Shown: piece by piece, positions 24,939 to 33,708 of the stretch
Numbering within the stretch: position 1 is the stretch's first letter
Layout of the letters: each line of letters starts with the position of its first letter
Source of the DNA: Borborobacter arsenicus
GTDB taxonomy: Bacteria; Pseudomonadota; Alphaproteobacteria; Rhizobiales; Rhizobiaceae
DNA: 64,000 nucleotides
Direction: 5' to 3'
Assembly (NCBI RefSeq): GCF_003934165.1
Contig: NZ_RKST01000020.1
Coordinates: 36,782 to 100,781, forward strand
The notes under the pieces: generated by a model
The model's database searches: none
What the model was told of the DNA's origin: nothing
Seen by the model: only the letters and a program-made list of their open reading frames with translations
Made by a program: the position numbers and the translations under genes

Positions 24939-27080
24939 TTATTCCGCAGCGTCGAGGTCACGATGCTCATCAAGACCCTGGGGAGCAGCAACGTTCTCCC
25001 CTTCGACGTCCTCGGCCTGGAATGAAGCTGGCTCGACGTTGGCGTCTTTTTTTGTGTCATCTTCAACAGCCCCATCGATAGCGTTGTCACAGCCCTCTGC
25101 AGGAGCTTCATCGACAGCCCGCCGCAGCGGCTCAGGGAGCCATCCGCTGCCTTCGAGTAGCCGAGCCGCCTCGCGCGCCATGTCTGGCTTCTTGAGATGG
25201 TCGATGTATTGCGCCGCCTGCTCGCCCTTCGCTTCGCGGACTGCTTGCAAGATATGCGCCTTGGTCACGCGTCCAAGGTAGGTGTCGACCGTCGGCGTCC
25301 AACCTGCCTCCACCATATCGAACCCGATTGTCTGCACCAGTTGCTCGGCATGCGCGATTGCCGCATGACGCCGGTTCCATGGCTGGATCACAGCATTGAG
25401 TGACAGCGACACGCAATGTGCGAACAGTGCTTGCCGGCTGGCTTCGTCGAGCGCGGTCAGACAGTCCCAAAGATCCACTGCAGTGTTCGGGAGATCGTGA
25501 CCCCACGCCTCATGGCGCTGTTCGATCTCCTTTGCCCAGACCGTGTCGCCCAATCCCTGGGTCTGGCTGAACGTCGTGGTCTGCATCGTGATCTCCAGAC
25601 AGGAGTTCGAGCTGTGAGCATAGAAGGCCTTCAGGACGAACGCATGCAGTGCGGCGACGAATGCCATCGCCGGATCGTTGGCAAGTGCGTTCCTGAGCGC
25701 GATGGTGCGCGTTGCGGTCAGGTCCTCGATGACGCGATCGGCGAGCGGGCAAATCTCGTCATCCTCGTCTTCCCGCTGCTCGCTGTCGACAGGCTTTCCG
25801 TTGACCGAGACGCCACCGGCCGCCGAAACTGCTTCATCGCCCTTGTTATCGTGGTCGCTGTCGCTTGCACCGCTGTCGTCGGTCTCGACGATAGGCTCAT
25901 CCTCGGGCAACACGAAGCCGCGCTCGACCTTCAATTCGCCTCCGGCACCGAGGGAGATAAACGCGCCACCGTGAGCAACCTCTTCAGGGTCGAAGATATA
26001 AGGTCGGTCGTTGAACTGATCCAACTCATTGCTAAGTTCTTCGAGCCGCGCTTCGGTTTCCTCGGAATAGTCCTCCGCCTCGGCATATTCAGCGTCGAGT
26101 TGATCGTGCTGCGCCTTCACCTCGTGGTAGTGTGCAAGCTCTTCGGCATCAAGTTCGGCCTGCTTGCCGTAGAAACGGCGCAGCCCAGAGGCATGGCCAT
26201 ACGGGAAGTCAATTGCGGCATCGACCCACTTCCAGCCTTCCTCAGCCTTCAGTGTCTCTGCATCGGCCATCAGCTTCTCGAAAACGAGCTGTTCGAGCAG
26301 CGCCGGATCCTGGAGCCACCCGCCCTGATCCTGCTCGAACAGGTCTCGCATGACGACACCGCCGGCAGCCTCATAGGCGTTGATGCCGACATAGACAGCG
26401 CGACGATCATTGGCACGTACGGCGGTTTCGGTGAGCAGCCGGCGGATATAATAGGCCTCCCGCACATGCGACCGGGAGACCGTGTCCCACACCTGCTCCT
26501 GACGAACATGGTCGTCTGAGACCGCGAGCGCCTCAAGCTGGTCGATCCTGATCTCATTCTCTTCATAGAGGTCGAGCAGCTTCGGCGACACGGCCGCCAG
26601 CTTCAGACGCTGCTTGACGAAGGTCGGCGTGACGAAGAAGCGTGCAGCGACTTCGGCCACGTCCAACCCCTGATCACTCAGGGTCTTGAAAGCTCTGAAC
26701 TGATCCAGCGGATGCAATTGCTCACGCTGGGTGTTCTCCGCAAGCGAATCTTCTTCGGCCGACGTTGTTTCGGCGCGATTGACGATGCAGGGCGTGGGCG
26801 CTGTCTTGACCATACGCTTTTGCCTGATGAGCAACTCGAGCGCCTTGTAGCGGCGGCCGCCTGCCGGAGCGTCAAAGCGACCGGTTTCTTCCCCATCCAC
26901 ATCGCGAATAGGACGAACGTTCAGGCTTTGCAGCAGTCCCCGAAGAGCAATGTCCTCGGCAAGTTGCTCGATTGTGACGCCGTTCTTGATGCGCCGGACA
27001 TTCTTCTGCGACAGTTCGATCTTGTCGAAGGAAATGTTCTCCGCTTGGTTCAGGGTGATTTTCTGAATGGCTTTTGCCAT
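24939..27080 (-). CDS. Large ParB/RepB-family protein (713 aa)
   Basis: N-terminal ParB nuclease-like domain: SFDKIELSQKNVRRIKNGVT, FDAPAGGRRYKALELLIRQK (the GxRRxxA motif) and DSLAENTQREQLHPLDQFRA. A central HTH-like part follows (DVAEVAARFFVTPTFVKQRL). The long C-terminal region is acidic and partly coiled-coil (~residues 290-440). At 713 residues it is about twice the size of chromosomal ParB; this long form is usual on rhizobial plasmids. The role is plasmid maintenance or gene regulation by sliding-clamp DNA binding (family knowledge). No ParA partner is adjacent; the ParA-like gene lies 9 kb away. Confidence 0.88.
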   Translation of the reverse strand: MAKAIQKITLNQAENISFDKIELSQKNVRRIKNGVTIEQLAEDIALRGLLQSLNVRPIRDVDGEETGRFDAPAGGRRYKALELLIRQKRMVKTAPTPCIVNRAETTSAEEDSLAENTQREQLHPLDQFRAFKTLSDQGLDVAEVAARFFVTPTFVKQRLKLAAVSPKLLDLYEENEIRIDQLEALAVSDDHVRQEQVWDTVSRSHVREAYYIRRLLTETAVRANDRRAVYVGINAYEAAGGVVMRDLFEQDQGGWLQDPALLEQLVFEKLMADAETLKAEEGWKWVDAAIDFPYGHASGLRRFYGKQAELDAEELAHYHEVKAQHDQLDAEYAEAEDYSEETEARLEELSNELDQFNDRPYIFDPEEVAHGGAFISLGAGGELKVERGFVLPEDEPIVETDDSGASDSDHDNKGDEAVSAAGGVSVNGKPVDSEQREDEDDEICPLADRVIEDLTATRTIALRNALANDPAMAFVAALHAFVLKAFYAHSSNSCLEITMQTTTFSQTQGLGDTVWAKEIEQRHEAWGHDLPNTAVDLWDCLTALDEASRQALFAHCVSLSLNAVIQPWNRRHAAIAHAEQLVQTIGFDMVEAGWTPTVDTYLGRVTKAHILQAVREAKGEQAAQYIDHLKKPDMAREAARLLEGSGWLPEPLRRAVDEAPAEGCDNAIDGAVEDDTKKDANVEPASFQAEDVEGENVAAPQGLDEHRDLDAAE

Positions 27081-27614
27081 GTCGGTTCTCCGTGGCGGGC
27101 CGGCCGGAGCCTCTCTCCGAACCTTTCAACCCGCCACGAACGCCCCCTCCCCCCTCTTCCACTCCGCCAGACCAACGCCCCTCACCGTTCTGGACTGGCA
27201 CCAGCAGCGGCGGCAGCGACACGCAGTGGCTTCGGCGATGACAATACGGCGGAGCGTGGCGGGCAGATTGGCCGTTCGCGTCACCAATCGAGTGGGCAGG
27301 GATTGGGATGATCCACGGATCATCCGATCGCGCTGACACGCTAGTAATGCCCTGTCTGGTTCGAGTTGAGGATCTCGTTGCGCAATGGGCAGCCGGGCCG
27401 GCCTTGCCGCCGTCGCGCAGGCATGTGGGCAACCATCAGGCCAAAAGCTGGGGGCCGGACTACTGCATGCTGCGTTGAGTCCCGGCGCGATCCGGGGTGT
27501 TCTGGAATCGCGGCACAATACCGACGTTACCGGACGGCTGCGTGCCGGTGACGGTGCTGCCTTCACCTGCGTGCGGCTTGCCAAAGCTCTTGCTCTGCGG
27601 GGTACGGCTGTATC
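27081..27614. other. Intergenic region upstream of ParB (534 bp)
   Basis: It should hold the parB promoter on the minus strand; ribosome binding site GGAG precedes the parB ATG. Open frames on both strands look like chance frames of GC-rich DNA. I see no tRNA or recognisable gene. Confidence 0.4.
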
Positions 27615-29054
27615 CTAAGCAGCCCGGATTTCCGCAATGGGCCTAATATTCTGGTTCATCCTGAACAGGTTCAGCGGATCGTACTTCCGCTTCAGCTCCA
27701 TCAGGCGCTGAAAATTAGAACCGTATGCTGCCTCCACACGTTCAATCTCGTCCTCGGGCATGAAGTTGATATATGCGGTTCCTGCGGCATAGGGCCTTGC
27801 TGCCTCAAACAGATCGCGCGCCCAGTCGATGCAGGGCCGGTCCATACGGATTTCGCGCCAACGGGCGTGGACATTCATGACGTAGTGCGAACTCCGCTGC
27901 GGAAAGGCCGTCGCATCGTTTGCGATGCGGCCGGCAGCACCACCGACATGTCCGATGAACACCTCGCATTCGGGCCCCGGCAAGCGATGGACGGCATCGA
28001 TCAGGACATCGATAGTCTCGTCCGACAGCTCGGTGAAATCATGGCTCTTCCAATAGTTCCTGGCACCCGGTGCGAGAAGAGGGTCGAATGCTTGCTGCCA
28101 GGCTGTGAACGGAGTGGGACCGACCACGTCAGCGATCGGGACGCCGATCGAGCGCAGGTGTGCAGTTGCTTTCTCCCCCTCTTCAAGGTCGCCACAGTAG
28201 CACATTGCAAGGACGAGGACTTCCTTGCCGTGCCATTCGGATGGAAGGAAAGGCAGTGGCGGGGCCTGCCGCATGACCACCCAGCAGGTGAGTTCGTCAG
28301 CTGCGCTTTCGAGCGCCTCGCGGTATTTCCTCAATACTGTTGAAGCCTCGGCAAATGGATGGACGACGAGACCGGCAAGCACCTGCGGGCCCAGTTGGTG
28401 AAGCTGGAATTCAAAGGTCGTTACAACACCGAAGTTGCCGCCGCCGCCGCGGATCGCCCAGAATAGATCCGAATTTTCTGTCAGGCTGGTACGCAGCAGT
28501 TCGCCGTCTGCAGTAACCACGTCTGCAGTCATCAAGTTGTCGATCGTCAGGCCGTACTTACGCGCGAGCCATCCGAAGCCTCCACCGAGAGTCAGGCCCG
28601 CGGCACCGGTTGTCGAGTTGATCCCCGTTGGAACAGCCAATCCAAAAGCCTGGGTTTCCTTGTCCACGTCTGCCAAGAGTGCTCCTGGCTCGACCCATGC
28701 CCTTTGGATTGAGCGATCGACGCGCACCGAACGCATCTGGGACAGGTCAATCAACAGACCGCCGTCGCAGACGGCGTTGCCGGCAATGTTGTGACCGCCG
28801 CCGCGCACCGACAAGAGCAGGCTGTGCTCCCGTGCAAAGCGCACTGCATGGACGACGTCAGAGGCGCCAGCACATCGTAAGATAAGGCCAGGCCGCCGAT
28901 CGATCATAGCGTTCCAGACCGAGCGCGCCTCGTCATACGAAACATCGCTGGGTTCAAGGACTCTTCCGCGCAGTCTTGCTGCGAGAGCCTCGATCTCCTC
29001 GGCGTTGACTGTGGTTATTCCAGTGTCCAGATTGACGATGTTTGTGTCGAGCAT
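27615..29054 (-). CDS. FAD-binding oxidoreductase with BBE domain (479 aa)
   Basis: Flavin-dependent oxidase related to 6-hydroxy-D-nicotine oxidase and berberine-bridge enzymes. An FAD_binding_4 domain spans ~45-220: LLSVRGGGHNIAGNAVCDGG, whose His is the usual covalent flavin attachment site, then GLTLGGGFGWLARKYGLTID. The C-terminal BBE segment is SNFQRLMELKRKYDPLNLFR. No Cys is seen at the second covalent attachment position (TGINSTTGAAG), so single covalent linkage is likely. No signal peptide. It is a monocistronic gene; its substrate, perhaps a carbohydrate or alkaloid-like compound, cannot be predicted. Confidence 0.88.
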   Translation of the reverse strand: MLDTNIVNLDTGITTVNAEEIEALAARLRGRVLEPSDVSYDEARSVWNAMIDRRPGLILRCAGASDVVHAVRFAREHSLLLSVRGGGHNIAGNAVCDGGLLIDLSQMRSVRVDRSIQRAWVEPGALLADVDKETQAFGLAVPTGINSTTGAAGLTLGGGFGWLARKYGLTIDNLMTADVVTADGELLRTSLTENSDLFWAIRGGGGNFGVVTTFEFQLHQLGPQVLAGLVVHPFAEASTVLRKYREALESAADELTCWVVMRQAPPLPFLPSEWHGKEVLVLAMCYCGDLEEGEKATAHLRSIGVPIADVVGPTPFTAWQQAFDPLLAPGARNYWKSHDFTELSDETIDVLIDAVHRLPGPECEVFIGHVGGAAGRIANDATAFPQRSSHYVMNVHARWREIRMDRPCIDWARDLFEAARPYAAGTAYINFMPEDEIERVEAAYGSNFQRLMELKRKYDPLNLFRMNQNIRPIAEIRAA

Positions 29055-29354
29055 GACCCGTTCCTCCCAGGAGCTTGGGCCTGCCCACCGCCGCGTCCAC
29101 GGTGCGCCGCTTCAGCCAGATTGACAAGCAAAAAGGCGGAAGCAATCCAAAAGATGCTTTGCTCCAACCGAGCGGCCGCGCATGTTTTACGGACAAATTT
29201 GCGCGCCCTGTCAAAACCGGCCCGGCGTAGTCCTTGCTCTCTTTCATGCGTTTAATGTCAACGCGCAGCGCTTGCCTCCTCTTAACGGCGGGCGATTGCC
29301 GCGATAGACCTCCGGCACATCGTCATGTCGAGCATTACGCAGCCCGATCGCAAC
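29055..29354. other. Intergenic region between the FAD oxidase start and the proC remnant (300 bp)
   Basis: No gene seen. The FAD-oxidase promoter should lie here (minus strand, ribosome binding site GGGAGG near 29066-29072). Confidence 0.4.
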
Positions 29355-29640
29355 CGCGACCGTTCGGGGGCGGCATTCCCAACCTTGTTGTCGGAAGCGC
29401 TGATTGCCCGCACCATCACCCAAGGGCTCCCGTATGCCTTTGCTGAGCGCGCAGCCAAAGGTGTGGTTGCCGGCGCAAACCAGCTGTTTGCCAAGCAAGA
29501 CCAGCGAGATCGTTCAGGAGATGTCGACTACCGCGGTACGACTACCGCAGCCTTGCAGGCTATGCTGGACCGCGGCTTCAACGAAGCCGTCGCCTCGGGC
29601 CTAGAGCTGCAGCCACCAAGGCAGCCGCCATGGGAGCCGT
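29355..29640 (+). pseudogene. Pyrroline-5-carboxylate-reductase-like C-terminal remnant
   Basis: The plus strand reads SGAAFPTLLSEALIARTITQ, GLPYAFAERAAKGVVAGANQ, then DYRGTTTAALQAM and GFNEAVASGLE. These match the dimerization domain at the end of ProC-type reductases. Between them the frame slips twice: SEIVQEM, which belongs to the family, is read in the next frame near 29495-29520. The N-terminal NADPH-binding half is absent. It is a decayed fragment without function; the intact gene would reduce pyrroline-5-carboxylate in proline metabolism. Confidence 0.6.
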
Positions 29641-29834
29641 CTCCGGCTAAGGTTATCCCGCGTCCAGTTCCTGCCTGAAAGATGAAATGATAGATTGCTC
29701 CAGACACAATGGGTTACTCAGGCTAACTCGATGACGCCGTTGCCGGCTGGTGGAATCTCGGCAGAAACAAAAGCCAAAGGAACTCCATCGACAGGTTCGT
29801 TCTCTCTCGATTCCTGCGCATCACGTCATCATCC

Positions 29835-29909
29835 TTAAAATACGAAGAGATAAAGCAGGATGATCACGATGAGCGGTACACCCATCAGCCAAAGCACGAT
29901 TCCTTTCAT
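29835..29909 (-). CDS. Very small membrane peptide (24 aa)
   Basis: ATG at 29909 with a ribosome binding site (AAAAGG, 6-8 bases upstream). The peptide is one membrane helix, MKGIVLWLMGVPLIVIILLY followed by LFVF. Similar 24-26 residue peptides recur in rhizobial genomes (from memory, unverified). Function is unknown; membrane-protein modulation is a guess. It would be missed by normal gene-length cutoffs. Confidence 0.5.
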   Translation of the reverse strand: MKGIVLWLMGVPLIVIILLYLFVF

Positions 29910-30247
29910 ACGACACCTTTTCCCTTTTCGTGGAGCACATGAAGCAATTCGCCGGGCCTGAAAGGGTTCCGTGCAGATAAAAACAAAACTGATAGGGCTG
30001 GCCAGGCTTACCGCCTGAGGTGACACCAAGTGATTGCAAGGCGAAACGAGGGAGCGCCAGATCAATTGCAGGCGGCGAACACAGACGGCCGGATCAAAAA
30101 AATATCATTCCTGAAAGCGCAAAATCCGAAGAATGCAAATCGAAGAGGGTACGAGGAATGAAGCGATAACTCTCAAGCGCTTCGTTCCAGACCCACGACG
30201 ATGCGCATTGGCCGCTGGAATTACCGACTGGCCGGCCCAGTAGGCGT
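29910..30247. other. Intergenic region downstream of livF (338 bp)
   Basis: No supported gene. Open frames here are short and lack ribosome binding sites. Confidence 0.4.
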
Positions 30248-30961
30248 TTATGCTCCACCCATATAAATATCCATGACCTGGCGGTCGTCTCGCACATCCT
30301 GCGGGCTGCCCTCGAAGCGCTTCTCACCGGCGGCGAGGATGTAGAGCCTGTCGGCCAAGGGCATGGCCTCACGGATGTTCTGCTCGACCATCAAGATGCC
30401 GATGCCCTGCACGGTAAGCGTGGTGATGCGCTCCAGCGTTTCATTGACCATGGCCGGCGACAGGCCGGCCGAGGGCTCGTCGAGCAGGATGAAGCGCGGT
30501 TCTGAAACCAGGGCGCGTGCCAGCGACAGCATGGCCTGTTCGCCGCCGGACAGCGACCCCGCCGCCGTGCGCCGGCGCCGTGCCAGCGATGGGTACTGGT
30601 CGATCAGCGCCTCGATACGCCGCTCCACGAGTTGCCGGTCTGCAATGGCGTATCCGCCCATGCGCAGGTTCTCCATCACCGTCAGGCGCGGGAACACGCC
30701 GCCGCCTTGCGGCATCAATACCAGGCCTTGCCGGACCACTTCGTGGACCGGAAGGTTACTCAGTGTGACGTCGTTAAGCCGGGTTGTGCCGCTCCAGACC
30801 GGCAGCGCGCCGGCGATGGCCTTGAGCAGGGTGGACTTGCCGCAGCCATTCGGCCCGAAGATGCAGGTGATCTTGCCTGCCTCGGCAGCCAGCGATACGC
30901 CGCGAACGATCTTCTGCTTGCCGTAGCCCGTGACGACGTTATCGGCGACGAGCGCGCTCAT
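30248..30961 (-). CDS. livF: ABC transporter ATPase, LivF type (237 aa)
   Basis: One of two ATPases powering a Liv-type (hydrophobic amino acid/amide) importer. Walker A is FGPNGCGKSTLLKAIAG, the signature is SLSGGEQAMLSLARALVSEP, and Walker B is RFILLDEPSAGLSP. The switch His is replaced by MVEQN, as is normal for LivF (EQN). The ATG at 30961 overlaps the livG stop (ATGA), which fixes the start; the longer open frame upstream is within livG. Last gene of the operon. Confidence 0.93.
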   Translation of the reverse strand: MSALVADNVVTGYGKQKIVRGVSLAAEAGKITCIFGPNGCGKSTLLKAIAGALPVWSGTTRLNDVTLSNLPVHEVVRQGLVLMPQGGGVFPRLTVMENLRMGGYAIADRQLVERRIEALIDQYPSLARRRRTAAGSLSGGEQAMLSLARALVSEPRFILLDEPSAGLSPAMVNETLERITTLTVQGIGILMVEQNIREAMPLADRLYILAAGEKRFEGSPQDVRDDRQVMDIYMGGA

Positions 30962-31716
30962 TGCGGCCGTCCCAGGTAGGTCTTCATGACTTCGGAGTTG
31001 CGCACTATCTCCTCGAAGGGACCGCTTGTCACCACCCTGCCCGAATCCATGACGATGATGCGGTCGCATACGCTGCGCACCATCTCCATGTCGTGCTCGA
31101 TGATGAGGAAGGATACGCCGCGCTCGCGTAGCTTTGCGATCGCCTCAAGGATGATCTTGCGGATGTTGGGATGCACGCCGGCCGTCACCTCGTCGAGCAG
31201 GATGAGCGAGGCTTGCCGCATGATAACACGACCGAACTCCAGGAGCTTCTGCTGGCCGCCCGAGAGATCAGAGGCGCGATTGTCAGCGACGTGCTCCAGC
31301 TTGAGTAGCGCCAGCGTCTCGGCCGCCCTCTCGTGCGCGCCCGGCCAGTGGCCCTCTGCAGCCGCCGCGAGCAGGTTTTCCGTTACCGTCATATTGTCGA
31401 ACAGGGCGGGGATCTGGAAGGTGCGCGCAAGGCCCAACCGTGCAACCTTGTAAGCGTTCTGGCCGGCGATATCGCGGCCGTCGAAACGGACCTCCCCTTT
31501 GTCGGGGGCCACGGTCCCCGACACGAGACTGAACAAGGTCGACTTGCCAGAGCCATTGGGGCCGATCAGGCCGGCGATCTCGCACCGGCCGACCTCGAGG
31601 TCGACGCCGTCAGCAGCCTTGATGCCGCCGAAATGTTTGTGGAGGCCGCGCACGACGAGGATGGGATCGACAGCGGCATCCGGTTTTTGGGTCAATGGCT
31701 GGGTCGAGGTACTCAC
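30958..31716 (-). CDS. livG: ABC transporter ATPase, LivG type (252 aa)
   Basis: Second ATPase of the importer. Walker A: LIGPNGSGKSTLFSLVSG; signature DLSGGQQKLLEFGRVIMRQA; Walker B SLILLDEVTAGVHP; switch LIIEHDMEMVRSVCDRIIVM. Translation very likely starts at a GTG (31716) that overlaps the livM stop by two bases, giving MSTSTQPLTQKPDAAVDPIL at the N terminus. Intact and typical in size. Confidence 0.93.
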   Translation of the reverse strand: MSTSTQPLTQKPDAAVDPILVVRGLHKHFGGIKAADGVDLEVGRCEIAGLIGPNGSGKSTLFSLVSGTVAPDKGEVRFDGRDIAGQNAYKVARLGLARTFQIPALFDNMTVTENLLAAAAEGHWPGAHERAAETLALLKLEHVADNRASDLSGGQQKLLEFGRVIMRQASLILLDEVTAGVHPNIRKIILEAIAKLRERGVSFLIIEHDMEMVRSVCDRIIVMDSGRVVTSGPFEEIVRNSEVMKTYLGRPQ

Positions 31717-32699
31717 TTGCGATCTCCCTCGCCGGCGCCGACCAGTTTTTCTACCGCCTTGCCGAGCACGCTGACGGAACCGCGTCCGCGCTTGGCAAAT
31801 AGACCGGCGATGCCGTTGGGCAGGAACAGCACAACCAGCACGATGGCCGCGCCGAGGATGGCGATGTAAAAGGCAGTGTCGCCCCAATACATCCATATCA
31901 GGCGATTGACCACAAACAGCGCCACGCCGCCGATGGCCGGGCCCCAAAGCGTGCCGAGGCCGCCCAGCAGCACCATGACAACCATCTGGTCGGTGATATC
32001 GCCGCCGAACACGCTCTTGGGATTGATGAAGGTGACCCAGTAGGCGAAGATCGCGCCAAACACGGACGCCGTGACTGCACTCAGCACGAAGGTCTGCAGC
32101 TTGACCAGCGAGGTGTTGATCCCCATCGCCTCGGCAGCAGGCTCGTGGTCGCGCAGCGCCTTCACCTTCAGCCCGAACCGCGAGTGCTCAAACAGCGCCC
32201 AGGTCACGAGATAGGTCAGCGCCGCGGCCATGAGCATGGCGAAGTAGAAGAAGCGTTCATTGAGGAAAGGCGGCAGGCTGAGCCCGCCGATGCCGCCGGT
32301 GAACTCCATGACAGTCGCGAACTGGATCAGCACCTCTGCGAACGCCCAGGTGGCGATGGCAAAGTAGGCGCCGCGCAACCTGAGCGTTGGTGCGCCGATG
32401 ATGACTGCGCAGGCGGCCGTCACTGCGATGCCGGCGGGAATGGTGGCCGCGAACGGCAGGCCGAGCGGATCGACCATCATCAGCGCCGTCACATAGGCAC
32501 CGAGGCCGAAAAACGCGGAATGCCCGAAATTGATGTAGCCAGCATAGCCGCCCAGCATGTTCCATGAGCAGGCAAGGCCCGCCCACATCAGCGCGCCGGT
32601 GGCGATGCGCAACCAGTAGTTGTTGACCAGGAGCGGCAGCAGAACCAGCACGAAGAGGAGTGCGCCGAGGAAAAGGATGTCCAGCCAGCGCGCTTTCAT
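31713..32699 (-). CDS. livM: ABC transporter permease, LivM type (328 aa)
   Basis: Inner-membrane permease with about 9-10 hydrophobic segments. Landmarks: GGYAGYINFGHSAFFGLGAY near residue 50, KVKALRDHEPAAEAMGINTS near 180 (coupling helix) and MVVMVLLGGLGTLWGPAIGG near 245. It pairs with LivH to form the channel. Fifteen bases separate it from livH upstream, and its stop overlaps livG. Basic tail after the last segment. Confidence 0.93.
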   Translation of the reverse strand: MKARWLDILFLGALLFVLVLLPLLVNNYWLRIATGALMWAGLACSWNMLGGYAGYINFGHSAFFGLGAYVTALMMVDPLGLPFAATIPAGIAVTAACAVIIGAPTLRLRGAYFAIATWAFAEVLIQFATVMEFTGGIGGLSLPPFLNERFFYFAMLMAAALTYLVTWALFEHSRFGLKVKALRDHEPAAEAMGINTSLVKLQTFVLSAVTASVFGAIFAYWVTFINPKSVFGGDITDQMVVMVLLGGLGTLWGPAIGGVALFVVNRLIWMYWGDTAFYIAILGAAIVLVVLFLPNGIAGLFAKRGRGSVSVLGKAVEKLVGAGEGDRK

Positions 32700-32714
32700 C
32701 GATGCCCCACCATA

Positions 32715-33587
32715 TCAGAGGCCTCGCCGCAGGATCCCGCGCGGGGATATCAGCAGAACCAGGAACAGGGTGGCGAATATGGCCAGCAGCGAATAGCTTG
32801 AGCCGACATAGGTGGCGACATAGGCCTCGACGACGCCCAGCAGCAGCGCCGCCACCACCGCGCCCCCGACCGAGCCCAGTCCGGCCAGCACGGCGACAAA
32901 GAAGGCAAACAGCGTGTAGCGCAGACCGGATTCTGGGTTGACCGAATAAATCGCGCCCATCAGCACCCCTGCCATGGCGGTGATGCCGGCATAGAGGCCA
33001 TACACATTGGCACTGAGGCGACGGATATTGACTCCCATCAGGGCAGCGTTGTGCCGGTTCTCTGCGGTGGCGCGGATGGCAAGGCCATAACGGGTCCGGT
33101 AGAGGAACACGAACAACCCGCCAGCGATCATCACGGCAAAGAGCGCCGCTGCCACGCGGATCAGCGGCACGGTGACCGGGCCGACCATGAGGCTCTCACC
33201 GCTCAGCGCTGTCGCCACCGTGCGCGTATTGAAGCCCCATGCAGTGAGCATCCCGCCGCGCAGCAGGGTAAACAGCCCGAAAGTCAGCGCAAGCGCCATG
33301 AGTTCGGGTCGCGCGGTACGGCTGTTGCGGACATTGTAGAGGATCGGCCCGATCAGATAGCCGATCGCGCCAAACAGAACAAAAGCCACCGGTATGGCGA
33401 CGAAGCCATCGAGACCGAGACCAGCGACGATGTAGTAGCCGAGATAGCCACCCAATACGACCCAGCCTCCCACCGCGAAGTCGATGACATGCAGCACGCC
33501 GAAGGTGAGCTGGAAGGCAATGGTGAAAGTGGCGATGACGCCGCCTATCAGAAGTCCGTTCAGCAATGTCTGGAGAAAGAGGTCCAA
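32715..33587 (-). CDS. livH: ABC transporter permease, LivH type (290 aa)
   Basis: Inner-membrane permease with ~8 segments. Family landmarks are LLNGLLIGGVIATFTIAFQL at the N terminus, YGLAIRATAENRHNAALMGV (coupling helix, ~168-190) and AVLAGLGSVGGAVVAALLLG near the C terminus. Intact. It follows the binding-protein gene after 121 bases, the usual order for Liv operons. Confidence 0.93.
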   Translation of the reverse strand: MDLFLQTLLNGLLIGGVIATFTIAFQLTFGVLHVIDFAVGGWVVLGGYLGYYIVAGLGLDGFVAIPVAFVLFGAIGYLIGPILYNVRNSRTARPELMALALTFGLFTLLRGGMLTAWGFNTRTVATALSGESLMVGPVTVPLIRVAAALFAVMIAGGLFVFLYRTRYGLAIRATAENRHNAALMGVNIRRLSANVYGLYAGITAMAGVLMGAIYSVNPESGLRYTLFAFFVAVLAGLGSVGGAVVAALLLGVVEAYVATYVGSSYSLLAIFATLFLVLLISPRGILRRGL

Positions 33588-33708
33588 TGTGAAGCCATCT
33601 GTCTGCCGGGTGGCGGGAAAACCTGCGTCAGGCGGTGCGCGGCATCGGGCCGCCCACCGCGCCGCGGGGCAGGCCGCGCGCGACGCTCTCTCGCGCGACC
33701 TTCATCGG

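Noticed and set aside
25416..26519. 367-codon plus-strand frame
   Set aside because: Antisense to the ParB-like gene, which has recognisable ParB motifs.
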